Of a stretch of DNA of 64,000 nt, positions 50,705 to 59,087 are shown piece by piece; positions within the stretch are counted from its first letter, which is position 1, and the number at the start of each line of letters is the position of its first letter. Made by a program: the position numbers and the translations under genes. Source of the stretch: Chromatiales bacterium. Its GTDB lineage: Bacteria > Pseudomonadota > Gammaproteobacteria > Steroidobacterales > GCA-2729495. The DNA lies in NCBI GenBank assembly GCA_020351875.1, contig CP070671.1, forward strand, positions 1,244,831 through 1,308,830. The letters run 5' to 3'. Below the pieces are notes generated by a model, which saw only the letters and a program-made list of their open reading frames with translations, searched no databases and had not been told where the DNA came from.

Positions 50705-51976
50705 TCAATCTACCGTACCGCAGATGCTCAGGATGCACTGGATATAGACCTTGATGATGTCCAGCATGTCGCCGATGTGCACCGCCTCGCCCTGCAGGGT
50801 CGAGAAACCGCCTCCGCCGGAGCGAATCCGGCCGGCGGAGCCGTAGTTTACGGTCGGAATGCCGTAGCGGTTCATGTGGGCCGCATCGCTGTACCAGATT
50901 TCGTTACCGAACTCCGGCGCTTCACCCAGTTGCTGGGTGTGGGCCTCGACGATGGTTTTCACCAGTTCGTGATCGTCCGGGATGGACGTGCCCGGCGCCG
51001 ACACGTAGATGTCGACCGTGGTGCCTTCCAGGAACGCGTGTTCTTTCACCAGCTCGCGAATCATGCCGCGGACTTCGCGCAGCACGTCCATTGGCAACAC
51101 GTCCGGCGGTGTGCGCACGTCCATGTAAATACAGCAGTTGTCCGGCGTGCGCGCGCCGCGCCATGGCCAGCCGCCCTCGATGGCGGCGATATTCACCTTC
51201 GGCTGCGTGCCCCCGAACTCGTTGCGCTTCATGTACTCCGGGATCCAGTCGTTCAGCGTTTTCAGGATCACGTTGGAATTGCTGATCGCATTCTTCTCGT
51301 GCTCCGACCACGCGGTGTGTATCAGCATCCCGGGCACGGTGATCTTCAGCCACGTAGTACCGCAGTGACGCGGGATCACCATCATGTTGGTGGGTTCGCC
51401 GAGGATGCAGTAGTCCGCCACCGCGCCGTGCGTGATCGCGTACTTGGTGCCCGGGCCATAACCCTGGTACTGGCGCCCGTCGAAGTCGTTTACCGGCGCT
51501 TTTTCGATCTCGCCGGCGACACCGGCAATTACCACGTCACCGCCCAGCTTGATGCCGGCCGCCTGGATGGATTCCGTCGCGACGATGTAGGTGGCCAGCG
51601 CACTCTTCATGTTGAAGGTGCCCATGCCGTAGATCCATTCATCGTCGACCACGGTGCCTTCGCATCGGTAACCCAGGCCGCGATGGGCCTGCTCCGGGCC
51701 GAAAGACGTGTCGAGGTGCCCGTTGAACATCAGTGACTGGCCGCCGCCCTGGCCTTCGAACAGGCCGATCGCGTTGTAGCGGTCGTCACCGATGGGCTGC
51801 AGCGTGGAGCGGAAGTTCGCGCCCTGCAGCACTTCGTGCAGCGCCCGTGCCATGTCGCCTTCGTAGCCCGTCGGGCTCGGGACGTTGACCAGCTGCACCA
51901 CCAGGTCCACCAGCCGCTCGCGGTTGATCTGGTCGACGGCCTTCTGGACCAGGTCCGGGTTCACTTTGTTCGGCAT
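50705..51976 (-). CDS. M20-family metallohydrolase (ArgE/DapE-like) with altered metal site
   Basis: A 423-residue zinc amidohydrolase. LMFNGHLDTSF (about 83-93) gives the first metal histidine and the aspartate. The following bridging position reads GMGTFNMKSALAT (about 118), with asparagine where most members have aspartate. The usual Glu-Glu pair is in VAGVAGEIEKAP (about 150), ILGEPTNMMV follows near 190, and a C-terminal SDAAHMNRYGIPT carries another histidine. It probably cleaves an N-acyl or carbamoyl amide, releasing an amine. GAGGGG precedes the ATG. Some M20 subfamilies naturally carry N-M-K here, so activity is still possible. Confidence 0.87.
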   Translation of the reverse strand: MPNKVNPDLVQKAVDQINRERLVDLVVQLVNVPSPTGYEGDMARALHEVLQGANFRSTLQPIGDDRYNAIGLFEGQGGGQSLMFNGHLDTSFGPEQAHRGLGYRCEGTVVDDEWIYGMGTFNMKSALATYIVATESIQAAGIKLGGDVVIAGVAGEIEKAPVNDFDGRQYQGYGPGTKYAITHGAVADYCILGEPTNMMVIPRHCGTTWLKITVPGMLIHTAWSEHEKNAISNSNVILKTLNDWIPEYMKRNEFGGTQPKVNIAAIEGGWPWRGARTPDNCCIYMDVRTPPDVLPMDVLREVRGMIRELVKEHAFLEGTTVDIYVSAPGTSIPDDHELVKTIVEAHTQQLGEAPEFGNEIWYSDAAHMNRYGIPTVNYGSAGRIRSGGGGFSTLQGEAVHIGDMLDIIKVYIQCILSICGTVD

Positions 51977-52000
51977 GTTCGGCCCCTCGGTAATCTGTCG

Positions 52001-52957
52001 TTATTCGCTGGCCACGATATGGGTCGTCAGCGTGCCCAGTTCGGCCACGGCGGCATCCACCGTGTCACCCGGCTTCAGCCAGTCCGGTACCGCCATGCCG
52101 GCGGCCACGCCGGGCGGGCTGCCGCTGGTGATGATGTCGCCCGGTTCCAGCGTGGTGTTCGACCACCAGGACACGAGTTCCGCAGTTTTGTAGTGCATCT
52201 GCGAGGTGTTGGCGTCCTGGCGTACGTTGCCGTTGACGCTGAGCTTCATTGCCAGGTTATGCGGGTCGCTGAGCTCGTCCACTGTCACCAGGTGCGGCCC
52301 GAAGGGGCAGGAGCCGTCGAAGCTCTTGCCCAGCAGGATCACCTTGTTGGAGTGCTCGCGGGCCTGGATGTCGCGGGCGGACAGGTCATTGAAGATCGTG
52401 TAACCGGCGACGTAGTCCATCGCTTCGTCCACCGGCACGCGAAACGCGCGTTTGCCGATGATGATGCCGATTTCGATTTCGTAGTCGAGCTCGCGGGTGA
52501 AGTGGGGCACAGCGACGCTGGCGCCGGAAGCGACCACCGACGAGGGTGCCTCGAGAAATCCCGTGGGATGCTCGAAGTGGAATTCGCCCCAGTTGTGTGA
52601 CTGCCACTCGGGTTGGTTCCAGCCCGTGAGCTCCTCCAGGTGCGCGTCGAAGTTGCACGACGTGTGCATGATCTTGCCCGGCCGCGGCACCGGCGCCAGC
52701 AGCTGGACCTCTTCGGCCTGGTACGCACAGCGCTGGCCCGCGCCGTTTTTCAGGTTCTCGGGGGCCGACGGGTCCAGGTCGAGGCCGGCCAGCGCGTTGC
52801 GCGCCTGGTCCATGGCGGCCTTGCCGTGTTCCAGGAACGCGATCATGTCGTTGGGCAGCGCCCCGTCCGTCAGCGCGTGCAGGTCCACGTAGCAGTCCTG
52901 CACATAGGCGCCGACGGTTCGGTGGCCATTCGGTGTATTGAAGCTTGCAAGTCTCAT
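52001..52957 (-). CDS. Fumarylacetoacetate hydrolase (FAH) family protein
   Basis: A 318-residue FAH-fold enzyme. An N-terminal domain (MRLASFNTPNGHRTVGAY) precedes the catalytic core: IMHTSCNFDAHLEE near 97, TRELDYEIEIGIIIGK (about 155-170) with two metal-binding glutamates, GYTIFNDLSARDIQ near 190 with the aspartate, and LEPGDIITSGSPPGV near 275. The family hydrolyses or decarboxylates beta-diketones and acylpyruvates, the standard C-C cleavage step of aromatic meta-cleavage routes. Located 4 bases downstream of the luciferase-like gene, so transcription is shared. Confidence 0.9.
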   Translation of the reverse strand: MRLASFNTPNGHRTVGAYVQDCYVDLHALTDGALPNDMIAFLEHGKAAMDQARNALAGLDLDPSAPENLKNGAGQRCAYQAEEVQLLAPVPRPGKIMHTSCNFDAHLEELTGWNQPEWQSHNWGEFHFEHPTGFLEAPSSVVASGASVAVPHFTRELDYEIEIGIIIGKRAFRVPVDEAMDYVAGYTIFNDLSARDIQAREHSNKVILLGKSFDGSCPFGPHLVTVDELSDPHNLAMKLSVNGNVRQDANTSQMHYKTAELVSWWSNTTLEPGDIITSGSPPGVAAGMAVPDWLKPGDTVDAAVAELGTLTTHIVASE

Positions 52958-52961
52958 GGTC

Positions 52962-54041
52962 TTACAGTCCCGGTTTCAGTTTCGGCAGCACTGCTTCGCC
53001 GAACAGTCGGATGGTTTCCAGGTTGTCGGCCTCGCTGGCGCCAACGACCTCTAGCAGCGGCAGGTTCAGGCCTGCGTCCACCAGTTCCTGGGTGATCTCC
53101 AGGCACTCATCCGGCGTGCCGGAGATGACGGTGAAGCGGCGCTGGATCTCGTCACTGACCAGGTGCGTCACGTTGTCTTCGGTGCCTTCTTCAATGGCCT
53201 TGCGGAACGGGTTCCAGGTCTCGTCCGGCAGCCCGGAAGAACTCAGGATAATGTCGTTTTTGATGTTGCGCAGCTTGTTGATCACGTACGTGCCGGTGTA
53301 ACTGCGAGTCGCGTCCTTGGCCTTTGCGCCATCCTTGTTGCACGCGGCCAGGATCACGCCGCCCACCGGGAAGTCCGACGGTAGCTCGCGGCCGACCTTT
53401 TCGGCGCCTTCCCAGCAGTTCTGGCGGGCGTAGCTCGTGAAGCCCGGTGAGGTCAGGCCCGGCAGCAGCAGACCGTCAAATTCGCGACCGCCGAGTTTTT
53501 GCATGAAGGGTCCGGTGGCGCCGATGTACACCGGGATGTCGGTGCGCAGGCCGCGCGACTTGCGGTCAACGGCCGGCATATCGCACGCGTAGAGTTCACC
53601 TTCGTACTTGAAGGCCTCTCCGCTCGCGATGCCGCGAATCATCTCGGCAGACTCGTGGTGGGTCTTCACCGGCGTATATTTTTTCATGTCCAGGTCGAGG
53701 TATTCGGTGCCAACCTTGCCGGCGCCGATACCCATGATGAAACGCCCACCCGACAGTTCGTCGATCGCATTACTTTCCGATGCCTGGATGGTGGGATGGC
53801 GCATGTAGGGGGAGGTGATGCCCAGCCCGATCGGGATCTTTTTCGTCGCCATTGCGGCAGCGGCGAGCGTCGTGAAGCAGCCGCGTGCCTCGTGGCCGTA
53901 CTTGCGGAACCAGTGATAGGCCTCAGCGATCCAGAAACCGCCGTTGTAACCGGACTCTTCCGTCTGCGCCGCGTATTTCTGAATCGACGCCAGGGGTTCG
54001 TAGGACTTGAAGATGACCCCGACTTTGGGTTGTGTACTCAT
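52962..54041 (-). CDS. Luciferase-like (LLM class) flavin/F420-dependent oxidoreductase
   Basis: A 359-residue TIM-barrel LLM protein. GVIFKSYEPLASIQKYAAQTEESGYNGGFWIAE at the start, IPIGLGITSPYMRHP near 72, DELSGGRFIMGIGAGK near 95 and IPVYIGATGPFMQKLGG near 172 are the family landmarks. The IYIGATGP and GRFILGxGAG types occur in F420-dependent methylenetetrahydromethanopterin-reductase-like enzymes, but FMN members also exist. It would oxidise or reduce an organic substrate. The minus strand shows a near-consensus GGAGG before the ATG, the strongest ribosome site in the cluster. Confidence 0.9.
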   Translation of the reverse strand: MSTQPKVGVIFKSYEPLASIQKYAAQTEESGYNGGFWIAEAYHWFRKYGHEARGCFTTLAAAAMATKKIPIGLGITSPYMRHPTIQASESNAIDELSGGRFIMGIGAGKVGTEYLDLDMKKYTPVKTHHESAEMIRGIASGEAFKYEGELYACDMPAVDRKSRGLRTDIPVYIGATGPFMQKLGGREFDGLLLPGLTSPGFTSYARQNCWEGAEKVGRELPSDFPVGGVILAACNKDGAKAKDATRSYTGTYVINKLRNIKNDIILSSSGLPDETWNPFRKAIEEGTEDNVTHLVSDEIQRRFTVISGTPDECLEITQELVDAGLNLPLLEVVGASEADNLETIRLFGEAVLPKLKPGL

Positions 54042-54110
54042 TTGCTTTACCTCCTCTCGAATTCTGCTCTGTCTAAATCTGTATCGGCTCGGGCGCCTGT
54101 GGAAGCCCTG

Positions 54111-54133
54111 GTAGGAGCGGCTTCAGCCGCGAT
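54111..54133 (+). repeat. Single REP-like unit
   Basis: One copy of the GGAGCGGCTTCAGCCGCGA unit with the same GTA prefix and T suffix as at 50596. It sits in the gap between the luciferase-like gene and the M24 gene. GCGGCT/AGCCGC forms a small hairpin with a two-base loop. Confidence 0.8.
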
Positions 54134-54137
54134 TCCT

Positions 54138-55292
54138 CTAAAGCTCTGCCTCACCGCCCCGGTACCACTTCACCGGGATGCCGGATAGCGGCACGCCGCC
54201 GTCTTTCGTGACCTGGAAGGTCTCCTGGAAATACAGGCTGGCCGTTCGGTCTTCCGTCATCACGTGCGGGTGCATGGAACACACCATGTTCTCCACCAGC
54301 TCGAATTCCGAACCTTCACCGATGCGCGGGTGCTCGATCATTGTCATGCCGATGGAATGTCCGCACACGTGGCCCATCCGCCAGCCCTTGCCTTCAAAGG
54401 GCTTCACGCACTTGCGGTGCACGTCTTCCGCCGATGCGCCCGTCTTCATGTGCTCCTTCGCGAGTGCGTGGAATTCTTCGTAGGCGTCCATCAGTTGCTG
54501 GGTTTCCGGGCTCAGTCCCTGCGGTGCCAGCAGGCGGGAGAACTCCACCCAGTGCCCGCCGGTGCCGGACACCTCCAGCCCGTACAGCAAGCCGTCGCTG
54601 TCCCGCACCTTGCGCTGCGGGTCTGCGAACACCATCTGCGGCAGCAGTGAGCCGTTCGGGCCGATCAGCACCATGTCCATCGTGTTGCGCGCGGTGCCCA
54701 TGGACGCAAAAGTGTTCTCGGCCACGCCCATCAGCTCGGCCTCGGTCTTGCCCTCTGCATAGGCCTGGACCACGGCCAGCACCCCGGCCTTGTTGACCGC
54801 CATGGAATGGCGGATGGACGCCAGCTCTTCTTCGCTCTTCTGGGCGCGGGCGTGGTCGAAGGCCACATCGAAATTCACGATCTCCAGCCCCGCATCCACG
54901 AGGGCCTGGTAGTCCCGCACATTGATCACGAACTCGAGGCCATAGACACCGACGCGCTTCCAGCCCTGGTCACGGCAGTAGTTGGCGATCCACTCACCGC
55001 AGTGAGGGACTTTGACCTGCTCTTCGACGAAGGTCGCCGTGTGATCGCCCACCCAGGTCGCTTCCTTCGGGTAAACCGAGACCGGATCGCCCTGCGGCGG
55101 CACCACGACATAGGCGTAGCGGTGCAGCAGGTGAAAGCCGCTCATGTAGCGCACTGCGCCTTCAAAGCCGGTGTACTCGCTGCCGCTGACGATCAAACCG
55201 TCCAGCCCTTGCTCGGCCATCGCAGCGCGGATGTTGCGGTAGCGGCGGTCGATTTCCTGCTGGCTGGGCTGAAAGGGGTGGGTCTGGCTCAT
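54138..55292 (-). CDS. M24-family (Xaa-Pro peptidase/creatinase fold) protein lacking normal metal ligands
   Basis: A 384-residue pita-bread-fold protein with the N-terminal creatinase-like domain (RNIRAAMAEQGLDGLIVSG ... YVVVPPQGDPVSVYP) and a C-terminal M24 domain. The metal site looks degraded: where peptidases have D-x-G-x4-G-Y-x2-D, this protein reads DGLLYGLEVSGTGGHW, and where they have a final glutamate in V-x-T-I-E-P it has MVCSMHPHVM. The histidine in GHSIGMTMIEHP remains. Creatinase itself works without metal through a histidine, so a C-N hydrolase is more likely than a peptidase. Start at 55292 has a weak AGCAGG site. Confidence 0.82.
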   Translation of the reverse strand: MSQTHPFQPSQQEIDRRYRNIRAAMAEQGLDGLIVSGSEYTGFEGAVRYMSGFHLLHRYAYVVVPPQGDPVSVYPKEATWVGDHTATFVEEQVKVPHCGEWIANYCRDQGWKRVGVYGLEFVINVRDYQALVDAGLEIVNFDVAFDHARAQKSEEELASIRHSMAVNKAGVLAVVQAYAEGKTEAELMGVAENTFASMGTARNTMDMVLIGPNGSLLPQMVFADPQRKVRDSDGLLYGLEVSGTGGHWVEFSRLLAPQGLSPETQQLMDAYEEFHALAKEHMKTGASAEDVHRKCVKPFEGKGWRMGHVCGHSIGMTMIEHPRIGEGSEFELVENMVCSMHPHVMTEDRTASLYFQETFQVTKDGGVPLSGIPVKWYRGGEAEL

Positions 55293-55337
55293 GTTGACCT
55301 GCTCTTGGTTGGGAATGCTCTCATTAAGGCTGCTCTT

Positions 55338-55360
55338 GTGGGAGCGGCTTCAGCCGCGAT
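55338..55360 (+). repeat. Single REP-like unit (GTG variant)
   Basis: One copy with prefix GTG instead of GTA before GGAGCGGCTTCAGCCGCGA. It lies between the M24 gene and the first PanE-like gene and ends only 5 bases before the latter's stop codon. Confidence 0.8.
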
Positions 55361-55364
55361 TTCC

Positions 55365-56285
55365 CTATCCTGTCAGCGTCCACGAGTGCTCCAGGCCCTC
55401 GATCAGGGCCCAGATCGCTTCGTTCATCGGCGTGGGTACGTTGTATTGCCGGCCAAATTCCACGATGCCGCCGTTCAGCGCCGCGACTTCGGTTCGCCGC
55501 TCGGCCAGTGCGTCCTGCAGCATGCTGGCCTTGTGGTTGTAGGCCACTTCCCGGGCATGGTCGACCAGCGCATCCGGGTCACTGTCCAGCGTAATGCCCT
55601 GGGCTTCGGCCACGGCCACGCCCTCGGCCACGAGCTGGGAAATCAGCGCGCGCACTTTCGGCTGGTCGCAGGCCACGCCGTGGGGCAGGCGGGTGAGGGC
55701 ACCGATCGGATTGGTCGATGCGTTGAATATCAGCTTGGTCCACTGGGCGCCACGCGAATCTTCCATCGCCAGCGTTTCCATGCCGGACTCGGTGAGCGCA
55801 TCGGCCAGTTGGCGGATCTCTTCCATGCTCGCGGATTGCGGCTCGAAGGGCCCCATCCAGGTCTTGCCGCCGGTGTCCTGCTGCACGTGACCCGGCTCGA
55901 CGATACGTCCCGCCGGAAAGGTGGTGCCGCGGATCACGCGGGGCACGTACTCGGCGATGATTTCCTCGTTGCCCACGCCGTTTTGCACGGAGCAAACTGC
56001 ACCGTCCGGGAATACGCCGGCGGTGGCTTCGATGGCCGCGCGCGTGTGCAGCGTCTTCGTGGCCACGATGCCGAAGTCACAGGCTGGAATGTCCGCCGGG
56101 TTGGTGCTGGCTTTCGGCTGCGAATGCACGTTGCCTTCGCCGGACAGCCGCAGGCCACTGGCATTGATCGCGTCGACGTGCGCCTGGTCCAGGTCGTAAG
56201 CCCAGACTTCGACATCGTCACGCTGCGCGAGATAAGCCGCAAACAGGCTGCCGATGGCGCCGCACCCGACGATACAAACTTTCAT
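55365..56285 (-). CDS. Ketopantoate-reductase (PanE/ApbA) family protein, copy A
   Basis: A 306-residue NADP-dependent 2-oxo acid/ester reductase. MKVCIVGCGAIGSLFAAYLAQRDDVEVWAYD is the Rossmann motif, FGIVATKTLHTRAAI near 80 and VQNGVGNEEIIAEY near 105 match PanE, WTKLIFNASTNPIGALTRLP near 190 holds the K-x3-N substrate site, and HKASMLQDALAERRTEVAALNGGIVE near 260 is the C-terminal signature. AGGAG precedes the ATG. With a second paralog 21 bases upstream, a catabolic rather than pantothenate role is likely. Confidence 0.9.
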   Translation of the reverse strand: MKVCIVGCGAIGSLFAAYLAQRDDVEVWAYDLDQAHVDAINASGLRLSGEGNVHSQPKASTNPADIPACDFGIVATKTLHTRAAIEATAGVFPDGAVCSVQNGVGNEEIIAEYVPRVIRGTTFPAGRIVEPGHVQQDTGGKTWMGPFEPQSASMEEIRQLADALTESGMETLAMEDSRGAQWTKLIFNASTNPIGALTRLPHGVACDQPKVRALISQLVAEGVAVAEAQGITLDSDPDALVDHAREVAYNHKASMLQDALAERRTEVAALNGGIVEFGRQYNVPTPMNEAIWALIEGLEHSWTLTG

Positions 56286-56306
56286 TCCTGACTCCTGGCG
56301 ATGTCT

Positions 56307-57272
56307 TTAATGCGGCTGGTCCTGCTGCCAGCTCAGTTCTTTGGCCTTCACCAGCCGGTATAGCGTTTCGTGGATTGGCGCCGGCACGCCGAGCCTGGCG
56401 GCTTCGCGCACTACCGCGCCGGTGAGCCAGTCGACTTCCGTCGCGCGCTCATTGCGCACGTCGTCCAGCATCGAGAATACGTGTGCGTAGTCATCTTCGC
56501 CGGTGCTGCCGTGGCTCACCGCCTTCACGTTCATTTCCCACGGGTCCTCGTACAACTCGATGCCCTGGGCCTCGGCCACTCGCTTGCCTTCGTCCATCAT
56601 CGCGTGCACCAGGTGACCGAGGTCGCTCACGCCGTTCTGCGCCGCGAAGGCCTTCACGTGCGGCAGGTTCGTGATCGCGCCGATGCTGTTGACGCTGGAG
56701 TTGAACAGCAGTTTCGACCATTGGGCCGGACGCAGGTCTTCAAAAGCTTCGGCCTTCAGGCCCGAGCGGTTGATCAGGTCCGCCACCTGTTCGACATCCG
56801 CGAAGGTGGCGCTGCCGCTCAGCCAGGGGCCCATCCAGGTGGCAGTGTCCAGCTCGTATTCCACGTGCACGTCGGAGTGCCGCACACCGCTCATGAAGGT
56901 GACCGAGGAAATGATCGGCCAGTCGCCGTAACGGGCCACGACTTCTTCGCAGCCGAGGCCGTTCTGCACAGTCATGATCGTGGCATTCGGGAAGTGGCCG
57001 GCCAGCGTCTTTGCCGTGGCTTCCACCGCGGTGGCCTTGGTTGCAATGATCACCAGGTCCACGTCGCCGAGCTCTGCCGGGCTGGTCGCCGCGTGGATGT
57101 CCGCGTGCAGCTGCGACTTGCCGGACACCGTGATGCCTTCGGCGTTCAGGCGGGCCGCATGCTCTTCCCGTCGCGCCAGCACCTTGGCCTGCACCAGCGT
57201 GCCGAGATGGCCGGCGAACAGGCTGCCAATGGCGCCTGCTCCGGCAATGCATACGGACCTGATCTCGTTCAT
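56307..57272 (-). CDS. Ketopantoate-reductase (PanE/ApbA) family protein, copy B
   Basis: A 321-residue paralog of the next gene: VCIAGAGAIGSLFAGHLGTL at the start, VQNGLGCEEVVARYGDWP near 110, WSKLLFNSSVNSIGAITNLPHVKAF near 190 with the K-x3-N pair, and VFSMLDDVRNERATEVDWLTGAVVREA near 275. Divergence between the copies is substantial, so they probably act on related but different substrates or as a heterodimer. The ATG at 57272 is preferred to one at 57284. First gene of the long minus-strand cluster, divergent from the molybdenum-hydroxylase operon. Confidence 0.9.
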   Translation of the reverse strand: MNEIRSVCIAGAGAIGSLFAGHLGTLVQAKVLARREEHAARLNAEGITVSGKSQLHADIHAATSPAELGDVDLVIIATKATAVEATAKTLAGHFPNATIMTVQNGLGCEEVVARYGDWPIISSVTFMSGVRHSDVHVEYELDTATWMGPWLSGSATFADVEQVADLINRSGLKAEAFEDLRPAQWSKLLFNSSVNSIGAITNLPHVKAFAAQNGVSDLGHLVHAMMDEGKRVAEAQGIELYEDPWEMNVKAVSHGSTGEDDYAHVFSMLDDVRNERATEVDWLTGAVVREAARLGVPAPIHETLYRLVKAKELSWQQDQPH

Positions 57273-57696
57273 AGGGCGTCTCAACTCAGACGGGCGAAGC
57301 CGGCGATCGCGGTACTTCCGGATGATCGAAGCTGGCTGTTGCTGATGGGTCCGGCGATTGCGCCGGCGCGGTTATCGCTGCCCGATGCGAAGCAATGTAG
57401 CGCCAAGCGCCTGCTCCGGCTCGACGGATCGAGCACTCCCGTTAGCAAACTCCGCCGGGCATGAAAATCGACGCAAAACCCTTAGCATTTTTGCCTGTGC
57501 GCTTGGCAGATTGGCCAGTGCGTCAGGGGCCGTGGCCCGTACCGGCGCGATTGTTGGCGGATCCGGCACGGGGCCGTCGCCAGCGCAAATTTCCCGGCTG
57601 ACGGGGGCTGGCGGTCGAATGGATTGTGTTATTTTCGCATGGCTAAGTTGGCATCTTCGCTGGCGAAACAAGAGCTCTGACCGGGGAAATGAGCCT
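57273..57696. promoter_or_regulatory. Divergent promoter region between PanE cluster and molybdenum-hydroxylase operon
   Basis: A 424-base region without a convincing gene. It must contain promoters for both large operons. The part near 57620-57660 is AT-richer (GGATTGTGTTATTTTCGCATGG) and could hold a plus-strand promoter. A loose dyad TTCGC...GCGAA spans about 57634-57668. No regulator gene lies nearby, so the controlling protein is unknown. Confidence 0.4.
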
Positions 57697-58590
57697 ATGT
57701 ACCCTGCACCGTTCAATTACCACCGGGCCGGCTCGGTGGCCGAGGCCATCAGCCTGCTCAGCAATCTCGGCGACGGCGTGCGCGCGCTGGCCGGTGGCCA
57801 GTCCCTGCTGGTCCTGCTGAAAGCCCGTTTTGACACCGTGACGGACCTGGTGGACCTGGGCCGGATCCGCGGCCTGGACGGCATCGAGGCTGGCAACGGC
57901 GAGTACCGGATCGGTGCGTTGGCCACCCATGCCCGTCTCGCGCGCTCGCCGGTGGCCGAAGCGATCCCGATCTTCCAGGACGCCGCGAACGGCATCGCGG
58001 ATAACCAGGTGCGCAGCCGCGGCACCATCGGCGGCAACGTGTCTTCCGGCGATCCCAGTTGCGACTGGCCGACCCTGCTGATCGCGTTGGACGCCCAGGT
58101 GCACTGCGAAGGCCCTGATGGCAAGCGCGCCGTGCCCGTGAACGAGTTTGTGGAGGACCTGTACCTGACCGTGCTCGGCGACGGCGAAATCGTGACCGGA
58201 ATCAGTTTCCCGGCGCCCGAGAAAGGGGCGGCCGGCGCCTACGTCGGTTTCAAGCGCTGTGCGCCGGCCTATCCGACCACGTCGGTGGGCGTGCAGCTCA
58301 CGATGGACGGCGACGACTGCAAGGATGTGCGCGTGTCGCTGGGTTCTTCCGGCCTGACCCCGATTCATGCCACGGGCGCCGAGGCGGAGCTGCGCGGCAA
58401 GCTGCTGACGGACGATGTGATCGTGAGGGCGGCCGATGCGGCAGTGGCCGAGTCCGACCCGATCGACGATCAGCGTGGCACGCCCGAATTCAAGCAATTA
58501 CTCATCAACACGCTGGTCAAGCGCGGTATCGGCGTGGCGCGCCGGCGCTGCGCGGGCGAGCAGGTGGAGGTCAGCCATGAGTACTACTGA
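57697..58590 (+). CDS. Molybdenum hydroxylase, FAD-binding medium subunit (CoxM/CutM type)
   Basis: A 297-residue PCMH-fold subunit. It begins [21 protein letters not shown], with the two FAD loops [16 protein letters not shown] (about 30-45) and [20 protein letters not shown] (about 108-127), and a C-terminal CO-dehydrogenase flavoprotein domain. It passes electrons from the iron-sulphur subunit to the acceptor. GGGGAAAT lies upstream of the ATG at 57697. The next gene starts 14 bases before this one ends, so the subunits are co-translated. Confidence 0.93.
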   Translation: MYPAPFNYHRAGSVAEAISLLSNLGDGVRALAGGQSLLVLLKARFDTVTDLVDLGRIRGLDGIEAGNGEYRIGALATHARLARSPVAEAIPIFQDAANGIADNQVRSRGTIGGNVSSGDPSCDWPTLLIALDAQVHCEGPDGKRAVPVNEFVEDLYLTVLGDGEIVTGISFPAPEKGAAGAYVGFKRCAPAYPTTSVGVQLTMDGDDCKDVRVSLGSSGLTPIHATGAEAELRGKLLTDDVIVRAADAAVAESDPIDDQRGTPEFKQLLINTLVKRGIGVARRRCAGEQVEVSHEYY

Positions 58591-59083
58591 AACGGCAGCG
58601 CAGGATATCCCCAAGGTCGCCGTGGAAATCACGGTGAACGGGCAGTCTTACCGGCGCGAAGTCGAGCCGCGCACGCTGCTGGTGCAATTCATCCGCGAGG
58701 AGCTGCGGCTGACCGGCACACACATCGGTTGTGACACCACCTACTGTGGAGCGTGCACGATTCTGCTCGACGGCGAGCCGGTGAAGTCCTGCACGATGCT
58801 GGCGGCGCAGGCCGACGGCGGCGAGGTGCTGACGGTGGAAGGGCTGGAGAAGGACGGCGAGCTGCATCCGCTGCAGACGGCGTTTTCCGAGCACCACGGC
58901 CTGCAGTGCGGCTACTGCACGCCGGGCATGCTGATGTCGTCACTCGCCTTGTTACAGAACAATGCTTCGCCTACCGAGAAGCAGATTCGCAAGGGGATCC
59001 AGGGGAACCTGTGCCGCTGCACGGGCTATCACAACATTTTCAAAGCTATCGAAGCGGCCGCCGCGGAGATGCGGGAGGACTAA
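58577..59083 (+). CDS. Molybdenum hydroxylase, [2Fe-2S] small subunit (CoxS type)
   Basis: A 168-residue protein with two iron-sulphur domains. The N-terminal plant-ferredoxin-type cluster is bound by [16 protein letters not shown] plus the cysteine in VKSCTML, and the C-terminal helical cluster by CGYCTPG and LCRCTGY. Both are complete. It relays electrons from the Mo centre to FAD. The first 12 residues are a non-conserved extension. Overlaps the medium-subunit gene by 14 bases; the CoxG-like gene follows 4 bases later. Confidence 0.95.
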   Translation: MSTTETAAQDIPKVAVEITVNGQSYRREVEPRTLLVQFIREELRLTGTHIGCDTTYCGACTILLDGEPVKSCTMLAAQADGGEVLTVEGLEKDGELHPLQTAFSEHHGLQCGYCTPGMLMSSLALLQNNASPTEKQIRKGIQGNLCRCTGYHNIFKAIEAAAAEMRED

Positions 59084-59087
59084 GGTC

